From: an uncultured Collinsella sp.
GTDB taxonomy: Bacteria; Actinomycetota; Coriobacteriia; Coriobacteriales; Coriobacteriaceae
Assembly: GCA_959019945.1 (NCBI GenBank)
Contig: CAUEQD010000018.1
Coordinates: 1 to 39,851, forward strand
Reading direction: 5' to 3'
DNA: 39,851 nucleotides
The notes under the pieces are model-generated. The model did not search any database, had not been told where the DNA came from, and saw nothing but the letters and a program-made list of their open reading frames with translations. This document shows positions 1-9,076 of the stretch, piece after piece. The translations under genes were made by a program, and so were the position numbers. Position 1 is the stretch's first letter; every line of letters begins with the position of its first letter.

Positions 1-462
1 CCCTAATCTAGCAACGGTTTCCAAGTCTACTAGATTGGGGGGACGGGAGCCAAGCTGCAATACCCCCAAGACACCCGTCTATAGGTCGTGACGTTGTCTA
101 TAAACAGGCTCACCGCCCGCGGAATAAAATTCGGCGCAAATCGTTTGAGCAGGCGACGCGCGGAAGGAGCGTGTAGGGCGGTAATATACTGACCGTCAGC
201 CGCGGCATCCTCGCGGAAACCCATTTGTTGCCGGAACTATAGTCCCCGGCGCGGGCTCACCTTATCTCCCCGGCACGGGCTCGATATCCTCTCGGATATC
301 TAATCGTCTTGGACTTTTACCCACCCAAGCACAGTACGGCTTTTACGTGCCGCCACGCAGAGCCTAGCCTGGAACTATTGTCTAAAACATAGGCCTTCAA
401 AGCAACTTAGGTTCAAGTACGGACATGCAAATACGGGCACTGGATACAGGTCTTGACTGTCA
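1..462. other. Left-end stretch without a convincing gene
   Basis: I see no gene here that I can support. A short minus-strand reading frame (30-224) has no recognisable domain and no clear ribosome binding site. An imperfect 24-bp tandem duplication lies at 237-284: the 15-mers at 244-258 and 268-282 differ at one base. A small inverted repeat, GATATC-N6-GATATC, lies at 283-300. The region may be decayed accessory DNA. Confidence 0.5.
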
Positions 463-564
463 ATGGTTATCAATCGCATGTGTTTCTGGCAAATTACGCC
501 CGTCTTATGCGTGCGATACAATCAGTCTCACCGAACACCAAACCAGCAACCCGAAGGGACCAAC

Positions 565-1029
565 GTGTTAACAATTCACTATGGTGATATGGAAAACGTT
601 ATCTACAATACGTCGGTTTACTTCGATAACGTCTATTCGCCCCAGTGGTTTCAAGACGCCTTTGCTCAAAGGATTATTAAATCAATCGATAAAGGCAATG
701 TCGTTGGACCCTGCGCAATAGACACCAAGATCCTAGGCATTATCCCTCCTGAAAGGCTGTCGGGAGGCACTAAGACGCTGTTGCTCATGTACTTCATGCC
801 TCAGAACGTATACAACGCCACAACCTGCAGCGACAATTGCGCTTACTGGATTCTGAGAATTGCCATGCAAAAGGACTTAACCATCAACCTCTACCATCTG
901 ATGGATTTTGGAAACGGCAAGTTCACGGCTACCGTTGCAAACACGGGCGATGTCGTTCACACGATGTTCGACCTTGTCCCTATAGCCGCAAAATGCCTAA
1001 GGGAAACTCCTGACATGCACTTTCGTTAG
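565..1029 (+). CDS. DUF4869 domain protein
   Basis: The protein matches what I know of the DUF4869 family, small single-domain proteins common in gut Firmicutes and Actinobacteria. The family pattern is visible: an opening LTIHYGDM, then YNTSVYFDN, then PERLSGGTKTLLLMYF, then a CSDNCAYWILRIA segment, then HLMDFG and a closing GDVVHTMFDL. I prefer the GTG start at 565, which gives about 154 residues. It has a GAAGGGA ribosome site at 553-559 and makes the protein begin where the family begins. An ATG at 463 would add 34 residues with no family similarity. The function of the family is unknown. It sits alone between unrecognised DNA and a transposase remnant, which suggests an accessory gene. 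No membrane segment or signal peptide is seen. Confidence 0.8.
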   Translation: MLTIHYGDMENVIYNTSVYFDNVYSPQWFQDAFAQRIIKSIDKGNVVGPCAIDTKILGIIPPERLSGGTKTLLLMYFMPQNVYNATTCSDNCAYWILRIAMQKDLTINLYHLMDFGNGKFTATVANTGDVVHTMFDLVPIAAKCLRETPDMHFR

Positions 1030-1104
1030 GCTCTGTTAGACCAAGATTGACATACATATGTCATCACGGCACCATATCGTTAGCCTCGTAGACCGCGGGG
1101 CAGC

Positions 1105-1450
1105 ATGAACGCCGAGGACCTGGTAATCGCCTTCAAACGGGACATGGCGAAGCTGAGCGGGACCGAGCGCCGCCGCGCGATTGAGTCCGTCAGGGACGTG
1201 ATCCGCGCGGCGGCGTTCGACGACGCGGCCGGCTCCGCCTACGAGGTCGAGCGCAGCCGCGTCTGTCTCAAGACCGCCTACACCATGCGCCATAGGCTGA
1301 TCGAGTGCCTCTCGGCCCACTGCCCCCATTCAGGGCCGGGCGGGGCTGCGGCGGCGAGCTCGACGAGATCTACTTCCCTGAGTCGTTCAAGGGCAAGGGC
1401 AACCGCGCGAAGGGGTTGTTCGCGATGCCGCATCGGCAGCATAGAGACGG
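1105..1450 (+). pseudogene. IS1595-family transposase remnant
   Basis: This is a broken transposase of the IS1595 (ISXO2-like DDE) family. The first frame (from 1105) gives the usual N-terminus, then CLKTAYTMRHRLIECL, which is the helix-turn-helix region before the catalytic domain. After about 1315-1335, near a run of five C, the reading shifts frame. The catalytic start ELDEIYFPESFKGKG then appears in the frame that begins near 1305. Here the D of LDE would be the first DDE acidic residue. The N-terminal zinc-ribbon is missing, so there is also an internal deletion. Similarity stops near 1430-1450, so most of the catalytic domain is gone. It cannot make an active enzyme. I did not see clear terminal inverted repeats. 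Confidence 0.75.
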
Positions 1451-1580
1451 TATGTCCATTTCGTCTCTTTTAGCGCTGAATACCATGTATCGGGTTCATT
1501 TTCTCATGCCTTATAAGGAATATATGAGACGGCTGAATTCGTAGATGCCTGTTGTAAATGAATGTATGTGAGAAAGCTAA

Positions 1581-1745
1581 CAACTACTTAATAAGAGTTG
1601 CGTTTGGCATCAGGCAACGAAAACCGTTGCATTTTGTCTCTTGCAACTAAAAGAGTTGCGTTTGGTATATAGCAACGAAAACAGTTGCATTATGTCTCAT
1701 GCAACTAAAAGGGTTGCTTTTGGTGTCTAGCAACGAAAACAGTTG
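1581..1745. repeat. 29-bp-period array of GTTGC/GCAAC inverted motifs
   Basis: GTTGC begins at 1597, 1626, 1655, 1684, 1713 and, in decayed form, 1742: exactly every 29 bp. GCAAC begins at 1614, 1643, 1672, 1701 and 1730, again every 29 bp. Each unit therefore reads GTTGC-N12-GCAAC-N7, with a conserved A-rich N7 (TAAAAGA or GAAAACA type). Alternate units resemble each other more, so the higher-order repeat is 58 bp. As RNA, GCAAC-N7-GTTGC would form a row of short hairpins with A-rich loops. A decayed extra half-unit lies at 1581-1596. The array sits in a gene-free stretch. The remaining bases (1474-1580 and 1746-1956) show nothing else I can name. Confidence 0.85.
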
Positions 1746-1956
1746 TGCACGGGCAAGATAGCCCTCACGTTTTGCGAATGATATCTTTGTTCCTGCAAAT
1801 TAAAACACGCAATGTTATAGATAGACGAAATCTGATTAGCGGGCGAGGATGAATGCCACATCTCTATTATCACGGGGATTGTCGCCCCAGAAAAACCCGA
1901 TATGGCAATCGACGCTGATAGCAGTCTTAAAGAACATGACGTCGCCCTCACTCGAC

Positions 1957-3060
1957 CTAGAACCGTTCGAGAATCTCCTCGGCGTTCTCTCGCAGATAGA
2001 TATCTAGGTCCGGCACGGCAAACTGAACGTAGCCCCTCTGTGGTGCCTGAATAACCTCTCTTTGTAGCAATTTGGCCCTAATAGAGCTGATCTCATTGGT
2101 CTTTTTACCCATGCGCTTAGCAATCTCGGATGATTTGGACTGTTGTTTATCCTCGCACATGGCCAAAAGGTATTTGATATCGTTGAGCCCCAGTCCAGAA
2201 ATCGCGGGCTCGTGAACAACATCGTGAAAACGAGCCTCTGCCAGCGCAATGCCTTCGGTGACGTCGCGCTCGCTCACAATGGCACTTTTGGCACGATGCA
2301 AGTTGGCGCGCTGCCAAATGGAATAACCGACCAGCTGCACCAGATAGGCATAGCCCTTAGTGGCCTTAGCGGCTCTCGACAGGAGATTGTCCTCTATGGT
2401 CAAGCCAGTAGCGACAAAGCTATCGCCCATAGAGAGCGCTACCTCCACCTGGTTGATAGGCGCCAGATCTTCGGGGAGGGCACGACGCAAGAACGTAAGC
2501 GCCTTGCCGTTAATAAGATCCATAACACCGGCGGGTAACCCGGCAAAGGCAAGTGCGACATCTACTTTTTCCCCTATCAAAAGCTGAACCGTAGACGCAA
2601 TGGCACGCATATCGTCAATCGGAGCGTCCTGAACTTCATCGATGGCAATAAAAAGACCCTTGGATGACTTCGCTGCCGAACTCAGTAACTTTCTAAGGCT
2701 CGGCTCTTTGGGCGCAACGTCAACTTTCGCGGAAACAAAGCCGGCGTTTACGCCGACCGAAGCATTGGCCGCAAGGGAAGAATCAGCAACCTGATCCCAC
2801 AAGTCTAGCAATAAGTTAGGGCCAGCAGAGACAATAGCGGTCTTCCATCCAAGCTCTCGAGCACGATCCCTAAGATCGCAGAGCAAAACAGTTTTTCCGG
2901 AGCCCCTCGGTCCAGCAATGCGCATGAGCCTCGCAGGTGCACCAATTCCCGCATTCAAACTCTCGGTAAACTCAAGGGCGATATCATCACGACCAATTAT
3001 GCGCGGAGGCTCAGCGCCGGCAGTGGGACGAAACGGATTATGGAATGCTGTGGCGCTCAC
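1957..3060 (-). CDS. Orc1/AAA-type ATP-binding protein
   Basis: This 367-residue protein is a P-loop ATPase of the Orc1/Cdc6-like AAA group (AAA_16/ATPase_2 type). The Walker A motif GPRGSGKT is at residues 50-57. The Walker B segment GLFIAIDEVQD is at about 135-145, with the DE pair expected for ATP hydrolysis. The C-terminal 90 residues look like a winged-helix DNA-binding domain. The start is GTG at 3060, with AGAAAGG about 7 bases upstream. Proteins of this kind are frequent in accessory regions of actinobacteria and often lack known function. It stands alone, with an AT-rich upstream region (3070-3180) that should hold its promoter. A role in DNA binding or element maintenance is an inference only. 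Confidence 0.75.
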   Translation of the reverse strand: MSATAFHNPFRPTAGAEPPRIIGRDDIALEFTESLNAGIGAPARLMRIAGPRGSGKTVLLCDLRDRARELGWKTAIVSAGPNLLLDLWDQVADSSLAANASVGVNAGFVSAKVDVAPKEPSLRKLLSSAAKSSKGLFIAIDEVQDAPIDDMRAIASTVQLLIGEKVDVALAFAGLPAGVMDLINGKALTFLRRALPEDLAPINQVEVALSMGDSFVATGLTIEDNLLSRAAKATKGYAYLVQLVGYSIWQRANLHRAKSAIVSERDVTEGIALAEARFHDVVHEPAISGLGLNDIKYLLAMCEDKQQSKSSEIAKRMGKKTNEISSIRAKLLQREVIQAPQRGYVQFAVPDLDIYLRENAEEILERF

Positions 3061-3243
3061 TTGTTTGCCTTTCTAGGGAATCGATTAACGGTCAATCATT
3101 GCTTAAATTTTTATCGTAGACCATATCGGATAATATCGAGTTATATAAACCTGTATAATCTTATCGCGGAAGTATCGAGCTTTCGTAATTTGTCTTAGTA
3201 AATAGTCCAACATTGCTTTCTTCCAAGCTCATACCGAAAGAAA

Positions 3244-3261
3244 GTTTAGGACTTCCTAAAC
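3244..3261 (-). terminator. Probable terminator of the glycosyltransferase operon
   Basis: An inverted repeat GTTTAGG-N4-CCTAAAC lies just after the stop codon of the 3270-5756 gene. On the minus strand it is followed by TTTCTTTC, a weak U-rich tail. It fits an intrinsic terminator for the minus-strand operon. Confidence 0.55.
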
Positions 3262-3269
3262 CCATTGCC

Positions 3270-5756
3270 TTAATACGAGAAATACTCGCTCTCGGCAGAT
3301 AGGTTTGGCCCCAACCACGGATCGCCGCTGAGGAAGAACTCCGGCCAGCGTTGCATGAACAGCGCCTGCTCGCGCTTCCAGCGGCGCAGCTTTTCCTCGT
3401 TGGCCTCTTCCCTGCCGCGCGAGGTGAACTCGTAGTGGTACAGCTCGGCATAGGGCGTAAAGATGGTACGGTAGCCCGCCTCCCATACGCGCAGACAAAA
3501 GTCCGCGTCGTTAAAGCCGACGGCGAATTCCTCGTTGTAGCCTCCGACCTGCTCAAATACATCGCGACGGACCATCTGGCAGGCACCCGTTACGGCGCTA
3601 AAGTTACCCGGACGTACGGCGCGGGCAAGATAGCCCTCGCGCTTTGCCGAGAAGTCCTGGTTAGCATGGGCAAGTGCGCCACGCACGCCAGCCAAAATGC
3701 CGGCATGCTGCACCAGATGATCGGCAAAGTAGAGTTTGGCGCCCACCACGCCCGCATCGGGACGCTGCAGATAGCTCATCATCTCTTCGATAAAGTCGGG
3801 GCTTATGACCTCGGTATCGTTGTTGAGCAGCAGCAGATAGTCGCCCTTGGCATGCTCCACGCCAAAGTTAATGATCTGGGAGTAATTGAACTCACCCGGC
3901 CAGTACACAACGCGCGCGATACCCTTGCCTTCGGATGCCGCAGCTACGCGCTCTGGCAGGGTTTCGTAATACGCAAACGTCTCCGGGGCTTCGCTGTTGT
4001 TCTCCACCAAGACGATCTCGAAGTTGGCATACGTTGCCTTCTGAGCGATCGACATCACGCAGGCGTCGAGCGTCTCAACGTGGTCCTTGGTGGGAATCAC
4101 AATGCTCACCAGCGGCGTAGGCTCCGGCAGTGCATAACGCATGCGATAGACAAACGGCGTCTCGGACTCCTCGACCGTTCCATGAACACCCAGTGAGTCA
4201 AAGTGGCGCTGCAGAGCCAGGCGTCCGGCCTCGATAGCATATGGCTTGCTATCGGCAGAACCGTCGGCGGTAGAGCCAGGGTGCACGCGCCAGTGATACA
4301 TCACGTGCGCAACGTGCTCAAAACGCGCACCTGCCGCAAGGCAGCGGAGCGTAAGGTCGTAATCCTGAGCACCCGCAACATCTTCTGGCGACATGCCAAT
4401 GCGATCGATGAGCGCCTTCTCCACCATTAGAAAATGCGTCACGCAGTTATGGCTATAGAGCAGGTCGACGTTGAGCCTGGTCTTAAAGACCGGCTGGCCC
4501 CACTCCCCCGTTTTCTGGAACATGTCCTCGTCGCAGAACAGGACCTGGGGGCGCTCGTCCTTGGCAGAATTGTTCAGAGCGGCAACATAGTGGAACAACG
4601 CATCCGGCTCCAGGATATCGTCGTGGTCCAAAAATGCGATGTAGTCACCCATCGCTTGCTGAATACCGACGTTGGTGTTGACCACGATGCCGCCGTTACC
4701 GGGCAGCTCGATGCGACGGACGCGCCCGTCGTGAGCGGCAGCCGCAAGATTGCCCACCGCGTCCCATTCGGGCGAGGCGTCCATAAGCAGCAATTCCCAG
4801 TTGTCATAGCTCTGGGCTAGCACCGAGTCCAGCAGCTCGCGCAGGTAGACCCGATCAGTCTTGTAGCACGGCACCACAATGCTCACGAGCGGCCTATAGG
4901 CAAAGGCCGCCGAAGCGACACGTTGGCACGCCAAATCGCCCGGCTTTGCGCGATGTTGCTCAAACCAACGTCGATAAGCTGCGTCGTCTGCACGCGCGTC
5001 CTTCATGCGGTTCCAACTGTCATCGAACATGCCGTTGTACAGGCGACCATCCATGGCGCAAAACCCGCTCTGGATCTGCTCTGTGGGATCGCTCACAATC
5101 GCGACAAAATCTCGTATATCCTGAGGCATCTCAACGCTCAGATACGTTTTATTGACGCGGCATCCGTTCTGCTGCGGCACATCGACCTGCGATTCGAACA
5201 CATGCACGGTGGCATCGATGACATTCATATGCGCATCGAAGATCTGGAGCTCAGGTGCGCACTGGAGGTCTCCAGCCCAGGTAACCTCATAGCGCCACAC
5301 CGCGCCGGCGTCTGCCGGCAAATAGCGAATGGCATCGATCTCGTAGCGACCGCAGCATTCGCCACGCTGCGCATCGCGGATAAGCGCGCACAGCGCAGGC
5401 TTTGCTTTGTAGTTAATCTTGGATTCCAGCTTGGCCACGCGGCTGTCGAGACGAATGGCGCCCAACCTTTGACCACCGGATGCAAAAACGACATCCATCG
5501 ACGTACCATCCAAAAACGGAAGCACCAAGACGGCGAGCTCGTGCTCGTAATCGGAAACGGAAGGGCAAAGCGCCAGCACACGGCCATGATCGACCGGGAG
5601 CACCAGCGACGGCACACAAGAACCGCTCGACGTCGCATGGGCAAACGCTTGAGAACCCTCCCGCTCAATAAGCGCGGCGACATCCTGACCGGCAAAACGA
5701 AGCAGCACAAACAGACGGCCCTGGCTGCGGCAAAGTGCCAAACGCTTGATACTCAT
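3270..5756 (-). CDS. Double-domain GT2 glycosyltransferase
   Basis: This 828-residue protein carries two GT-A fold, family 2 glycosyltransferase domains after an N-terminal region of about 285 residues with no motif I recognise. Domain 1 starts near residue 290 (VSIVVPCYK) and has its DxD-type metal and nucleotide-sugar site at about 376 (FLDHDDI). Domain 2 starts near 550 (VSIVIPTKD) and has LLNNDTEV at about 645. A later GAC-MVRR-FEQVGGYNE segment is typical of rhamnosyl- and hexosyl-transferases. Proteins of this layout build O-antigen-like or cell-wall polysaccharides from nucleotide sugars on the cytoplasmic face. No membrane segment is evident. It is the last gene of a minus-strand series, its ATG abutting the stop of the gene upstream, which points to translational coupling. 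The sugar specificity cannot be read from sequence. Confidence 0.85.
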   Translation of the reverse strand: MSIKRLALCRSQGRLFVLLRFAGQDVAALIEREGSQAFAHATSSGSCVPSLVLPVDHGRVLALCPSVSDYEHELAVLVLPFLDGTSMDVVFASGGQRLGAIRLDSRVAKLESKINYKAKPALCALIRDAQRGECCGRYEIDAIRYLPADAGAVWRYEVTWAGDLQCAPELQIFDAHMNVIDATVHVFESQVDVPQQNGCRVNKTYLSVEMPQDIRDFVAIVSDPTEQIQSGFCAMDGRLYNGMFDDSWNRMKDARADDAAYRRWFEQHRAKPGDLACQRVASAAFAYRPLVSIVVPCYKTDRVYLRELLDSVLAQSYDNWELLLMDASPEWDAVGNLAAAAHDGRVRRIELPGNGGIVVNTNVGIQQAMGDYIAFLDHDDILEPDALFHYVAALNNSAKDERPQVLFCDEDMFQKTGEWGQPVFKTRLNVDLLYSHNCVTHFLMVEKALIDRIGMSPEDVAGAQDYDLTLRCLAAGARFEHVAHVMYHWRVHPGSTADGSADSKPYAIEAGRLALQRHFDSLGVHGTVEESETPFVYRMRYALPEPTPLVSIVIPTKDHVETLDACVMSIAQKATYANFEIVLVENNSEAPETFAYYETLPERVAAASEGKGIARVVYWPGEFNYSQIINFGVEHAKGDYLLLLNNDTEVISPDFIEEMMSYLQRPDAGVVGAKLYFADHLVQHAGILAGVRGALAHANQDFSAKREGYLARAVRPGNFSAVTGACQMVRRDVFEQVGGYNEEFAVGFNDADFCLRVWEAGYRTIFTPYAELYHYEFTSRGREEANEEKLRRWKREQALFMQRWPEFFLSGDPWLGPNLSAESEYFSY

Positions 5757-6824
5757 CTACACTTCTCGCTTTCCCAGGGCGTTCGCTGCCACGCGCTTGC
5801 AGGCACCCAGGCGCCCAAACCTCAAGACATCGTAATCGAACATGAGCTTTTTGCACGCACGGACATTGGGGGCCTTGCTGGTAAGCGCCGCACGCACCAT
5901 AGCAGTAACAGAAGGAGCACATTGTGCGAGCGCAGCATCGCTGCCCACGGCAGAACCGGCAAGCGCCGTGGCAACGGCAGCAAACACCTTGCCGCAATCC
6001 GTACTCAACAGCCTGAGCGCATCGTACAGCACCAGATCGCAGAGGAAGTACGCCAGGTCATCGGCATGCTGAGCATCGAGACCGTCGCGCTGCCAGTCAG
6101 CCAGCACCGCGGAGTAAATCTTCACGTGCTCCAGCAGACGCGTCTCGTCGTCGTAGCGCATGGTGTCCATGAGCGAACCCTTGCGCGCCACGCGGTAATC
6201 ATACAGCTTGTTCGAGATAAGCGCGGTCTTGTGCGAACGACCGTACACGGCAAAATCGAAGACCTGGTCCTCGCCATACGTAACGGTTTCGTCGAACACG
6301 ATCCCGTTGCCCAGCAAAAACTCATGCTTGCAGGCGGTGCGCCATGCAAACGGGCGAGATGCTTCCTTAAACAGTAGGTCGGAGCTATAGCCTTCAAACG
6401 ACACATCGCGCGGGCCCAGCACATAGTTAAGCCACGGATACCCCGCCTCGAGCGGATACGGATTCGCGCCAAAGGTCAAAACGTCACAGTCCTCGCGCTC
6501 AAAGGCATCGACGATCACACGGCATGCATCGGGCGTAAATCGGTCGTCGGAATCCAAAAACGCAACGATAGGCGCCGTGGACGCAGCAATGCCCGCATTA
6601 CGCGCACTCGACAGGCCGCCGTTCTCCTTATCGACCAGCGTAAAGCGCGCGTCCTTTTCGCAATAGGCAGCCGCAATATCGCGCGAACCATCCGGCGAGC
6701 CATCGTTGACCAGCACGCCTTCCCAATCGGGCATGTCCTGCGCAAGCAGGGAGTCCAGGCACCAGGCCAGGCACTCCTCCACTTTATAGATGGGAACGAC
6801 AACGGAAATCTTGGGGGTAGCCAT
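5757..6824 (-). CDS. GT2 glycosyltransferase (cassette copy B)
   Basis: This is a single-domain family 2 glycosyltransferase of about 355 residues. It opens with ISVVVPIYKVEE and has VNDGSPDGS (nucleotide binding), NGGLSSARNAGI and the metal site FLDSDDRF near residue 95. The C-terminal half has the helical accessory region seen in its neighbour at 8030-9070, including a GEDQVFDFAVYGRSHKT stretch that matches GEDVVFQFAAYALARKT there. I choose ATG at 6824 because TAGGAG (6834-6839) is 9 bases upstream; an in-frame GTG at 6830 would be too close. It follows the 6837-7955 gene by a few bases and abuts the next gene. It probably adds a sugar to a surface polysaccharide. Donor and acceptor are unknown. 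Confidence 0.8.
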   Translation of the reverse strand: MATPKISVVVPIYKVEECLAWCLDSLLAQDMPDWEGVLVNDGSPDGSRDIAAAYCEKDARFTLVDKENGGLSSARNAGIAASTAPIVAFLDSDDRFTPDACRVIVDAFEREDCDVLTFGANPYPLEAGYPWLNYVLGPRDVSFEGYSSDLLFKEASRPFAWRTACKHEFLLGNGIVFDETVTYGEDQVFDFAVYGRSHKTALISNKLYDYRVARKGSLMDTMRYDDETRLLEHVKIYSAVLADWQRDGLDAQHADDLAYFLCDLVLYDALRLLSTDCGKVFAAVATALAGSAVGSDAALAQCAPSVTAMVRAALTSKAPNVRACKKLMFDYDVLRFGRLGACKRVAANALGKREV

Positions 6825-6836
6825 AGTCACTCGCTC

Positions 6837-7955
6837 CTACTGTGCGGCCGGAACGTCATCGGGGTGCGGATTATCACCGTAGGTGCGCTGATACGTCAGC
6901 ACGCGCCAGACCAGCGGCAGACCGCCGATCTTAAAGTAGTGCTTAAACGTATTGAGCTTGCCCGGCTTCTTAAAGCCAAAGCGCGAATCGATATAGGCGC
7001 GGGGCGACTTGACCATCAGGCGCAAGTCGGTCTCGCCACGCGGATCGAACAGCGACAGGTCAAAGCGACCGGCATCCCAGTCGGCCTTGAGCTCGGGAGA
7101 GGCCTTCTCCCAAAACTGCTCACGCAGCTCATCGACCAGACGCTCATCATTCCAACGGTACGTATCGACCTTCATGCGCATTAAAATACCCTGAAGCTGA
7201 GCCTTAAGCTCGGGACGCTCGTCCAAAAAACGCTGCATCTCGGCATATTCGTCGCAAACGCAAAACACCTTGTTGGGCGAATTAACGGAGCTCTTCTCGT
7301 TATCTTGGCGATAGCACAAAATGGGGTCCGCAATAAACGCGGCACGCTCGGCGCAAGCCCAAACCTTAAAGTTAAAGCCTGCGTCCTGATACGAGGCACC
7401 CGGCGTGGGAAGGAACCGAATCTGATTGTCGTTGAGGAACTCGCGCCGATAGATAGCCGACCAAATGGAAGGTTTGCGGTAGAAGATGCCTGGGCGATCG
7501 ACGGGGCGATACGCGGCGCCCGTCATATGCTCGTCGATGATCCCAAACAGCTCACGGCGCTCGCTGGGCGTGGACCAATACAGGTAAAAGTCGCCCTTTA
7601 CCACATCGGCATGCTCGGTATCGGCCTTGGCGACCAGCTTTTGAAGTGAATCCTCAAACATAAAGTCATCGGACTCAAGAATACCCACGTACTCACCGCG
7701 CGCCATCTCCAGGCCGCGGTTCATCGAGTCGCCGTAGCCGCTGTTGGCCTTGTCGATCATCTTGACGCGGGAGTCGCGCTCCATGTACTCGCGGATGATA
7801 TCCGGCGAGCTATCGGTGGAGCCGTCGTTGATACAGATGATCTCGATGTCCTTGAGCGTCTGCGCCACGGCGGAATCGAGGCACTCGCGCAGATAGCGCT
7901 CGACATTGCAAATGGGGACAAGCAGCGAAACTTTAGGGGTATCAGAGTTCTGCAA
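6837..7955 (-). CDS. GT2 glycosyltransferase (cassette copy A)
   Basis: This family 2 glycosyltransferase has 372 residues. The GT-A domain shows VSLLVPICNVE, CINDGSTDSSPDII, ANSGYGDSMNRGL and ILESDDFM as the acidic metal site. The rest contains PSIWSAIYRREFL, PTPGASYQDAGF and YRQDNEKSSVNS, a pattern shared with the 9077-10180 gene. Its start seems to be TTG at 7955, with AGGAGG at 7961-7966 five bases upstream; I see no better ATG. It lies 6 bases upstream of copy B and 74 bases downstream of copy B'. DNA identity with the 9077-10180 gene is very high in the N-terminal third, for example 7720-7770 against 9940-9990. The role is polysaccharide assembly; the sugar is not known. Confidence 0.8.
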   Translation of the reverse strand: MQNSDTPKVSLLVPICNVERYLRECLDSAVAQTLKDIEIICINDGSTDSSPDIIREYMERDSRVKMIDKANSGYGDSMNRGLEMARGEYVGILESDDFMFEDSLQKLVAKADTEHADVVKGDFYLYWSTPSERRELFGIIDEHMTGAAYRPVDRPGIFYRKPSIWSAIYRREFLNDNQIRFLPTPGASYQDAGFNFKVWACAERAAFIADPILCYRQDNEKSSVNSPNKVFCVCDEYAEMQRFLDERPELKAQLQGILMRMKVDTYRWNDERLVDELREQFWEKASPELKADWDAGRFDLSLFDPRGETDLRLMVKSPRAYIDSRFGFKKPGKLNTFKHYFKIGGLPLVWRVLTYQRTYGDNPHPDDVPAAQ

Positions 7956-8029
7956 GAGAACCTCCTGTTGAATAGCGTGTAACAGGGTTATTTTAGCAGC
8001 CGGGTTGCGGCGGGCGGCAGCGCTTGGAA

Positions 8030-9070
8030 TTAGATAAAGCGCTCCAGACAGGCTTTGAGACCGCGAGTCGAAAGATAGAACAGCGTGGCGTCTGCCATCG
8101 AAACGCCCGAGGTCGCCGCAACGAGCTTGTGGGCAACACGCCGAACGGCGCCCTTAGCAGGCATATCCGCCCACGCCGTTCCCAAAAACGTCGTGAGATC
8201 CATGTTGACGCGAGCCGCCACGCGATGGAAACCATCGGCATCCAAGCGCGCCAGGTCGAACACAATTAGGTCTAAAAACCAAGTTATCAGCTCGCCGGGG
8301 CACAGGTCCAAAAGACCGTAGGCCGCCCAGTCCTCCAAGACCTCCTCGAGCATCCTCATGTGGGCGTCAAGCTTTTTGGCGCGAGCATCGGCACTGTTGA
8401 ACTCGTGCGTCGCCGATTCACTCTCCATCACGTAGTGGTAGAACTTGTCCGGCATGACGACGGTCTTGCGGGCAAGCGCATAAGCCGCAAATTGGAAGAC
8501 GACGTCCTCGCCCAAAGCCAAACCGGGGGCGAAGCGAATGCCTTCGCGATTGAGCAGCTCGCGCGAAAAAGCCGCACGGCAGGCATAGGGCTGCGCATTC
8601 GAATGGAACAGCAGTTGGGGATCACGGGCGCCGAAGGTACCGGCTTTGGGGCTCATGAGTTGCTGGACGCGTTTGGGGGCAGCATCGGCAGGTTCACAGA
8701 CGCCGCCAAAAACGGCGGCCTCGGCATCCGCAGACTCCATGACATGCAACACGCGCTCGACCGTCTGGGCATCGATGTAATCGTCGGCGTCCACAAAAAA
8801 GACGGTCTCGCCCTCGGCGGCATCGATGCCGGCGTTTCGAGCGCACGAGACGCCCGCGTTTTCCTGGTCAATCACCAGTACACGATCGTCGGCCTGCGCG
8901 ATCCGGCGCAACACGTTCAACGAATCATCGGTCGAACCGTCGTTAACGCAGACAACCTGAATCGAGCGCTCGGACTGAGCCAACAGCGAATCGACGCATC
9001 GCTGAATGGAGCGCGCAGAGTTGTAAACGGGGACGACAATCGTAGCTTTAGGACACGAGGCCTCTCCCAT
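8030..9070 (-). CDS. GT2 glycosyltransferase (cassette copy B')
   Basis: This family 2 glycosyltransferase has 346 residues and an ATG start. Motifs are ATIVVPVYNSARS, VNDGSTDDSL, ENAGVSCARNAGI and the metal site FFVDADDYID near residue 95. The second half is helical and similar in layout to the 5757-6824 gene (copy B), but the two have diverged more than the A copies. It begins 6 bases after the stop of the 9077-10180 gene, so the two are probably co-transcribed and coupled. A cytoplasmic enzyme using a nucleotide-sugar donor is expected. The acceptor is unknown. Confidence 0.8.
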   Translation of the reverse strand: MGEASCPKATIVVPVYNSARSIQRCVDSLLAQSERSIQVVCVNDGSTDDSLNVLRRIAQADDRVLVIDQENAGVSCARNAGIDAAEGETVFFVDADDYIDAQTVERVLHVMESADAEAAVFGGVCEPADAAPKRVQQLMSPKAGTFGARDPQLLFHSNAQPYACRAAFSRELLNREGIRFAPGLALGEDVVFQFAAYALARKTVVMPDKFYHYVMESESATHEFNSADARAKKLDAHMRMLEEVLEDWAAYGLLDLCPGELITWFLDLIVFDLARLDADGFHRVAARVNMDLTTFLGTAWADMPAKGAVRRVAHKLVAATSGVSMADATLFYLSTRGLKACLERFI

Positions 9071-9076
9071 GCCGAC

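Noticed and set aside
1581..1745. CRISPR array
   Set aside because: The 29-bp unit has two short inverted arms and no long repeat with unique spacers; no cas gene is near.
1727..1951. Short minus-strand frame of 74 codons between the repeat array and the ATPase gene
   Set aside because: No ribosome site, no known domain, and it runs into the repeat array.
4923..6377. Plus-strand open frame of 484 codons across two glycosyltransferase genes
   Set aside because: It crosses a gene boundary on the other strand and has no recognisable domain.
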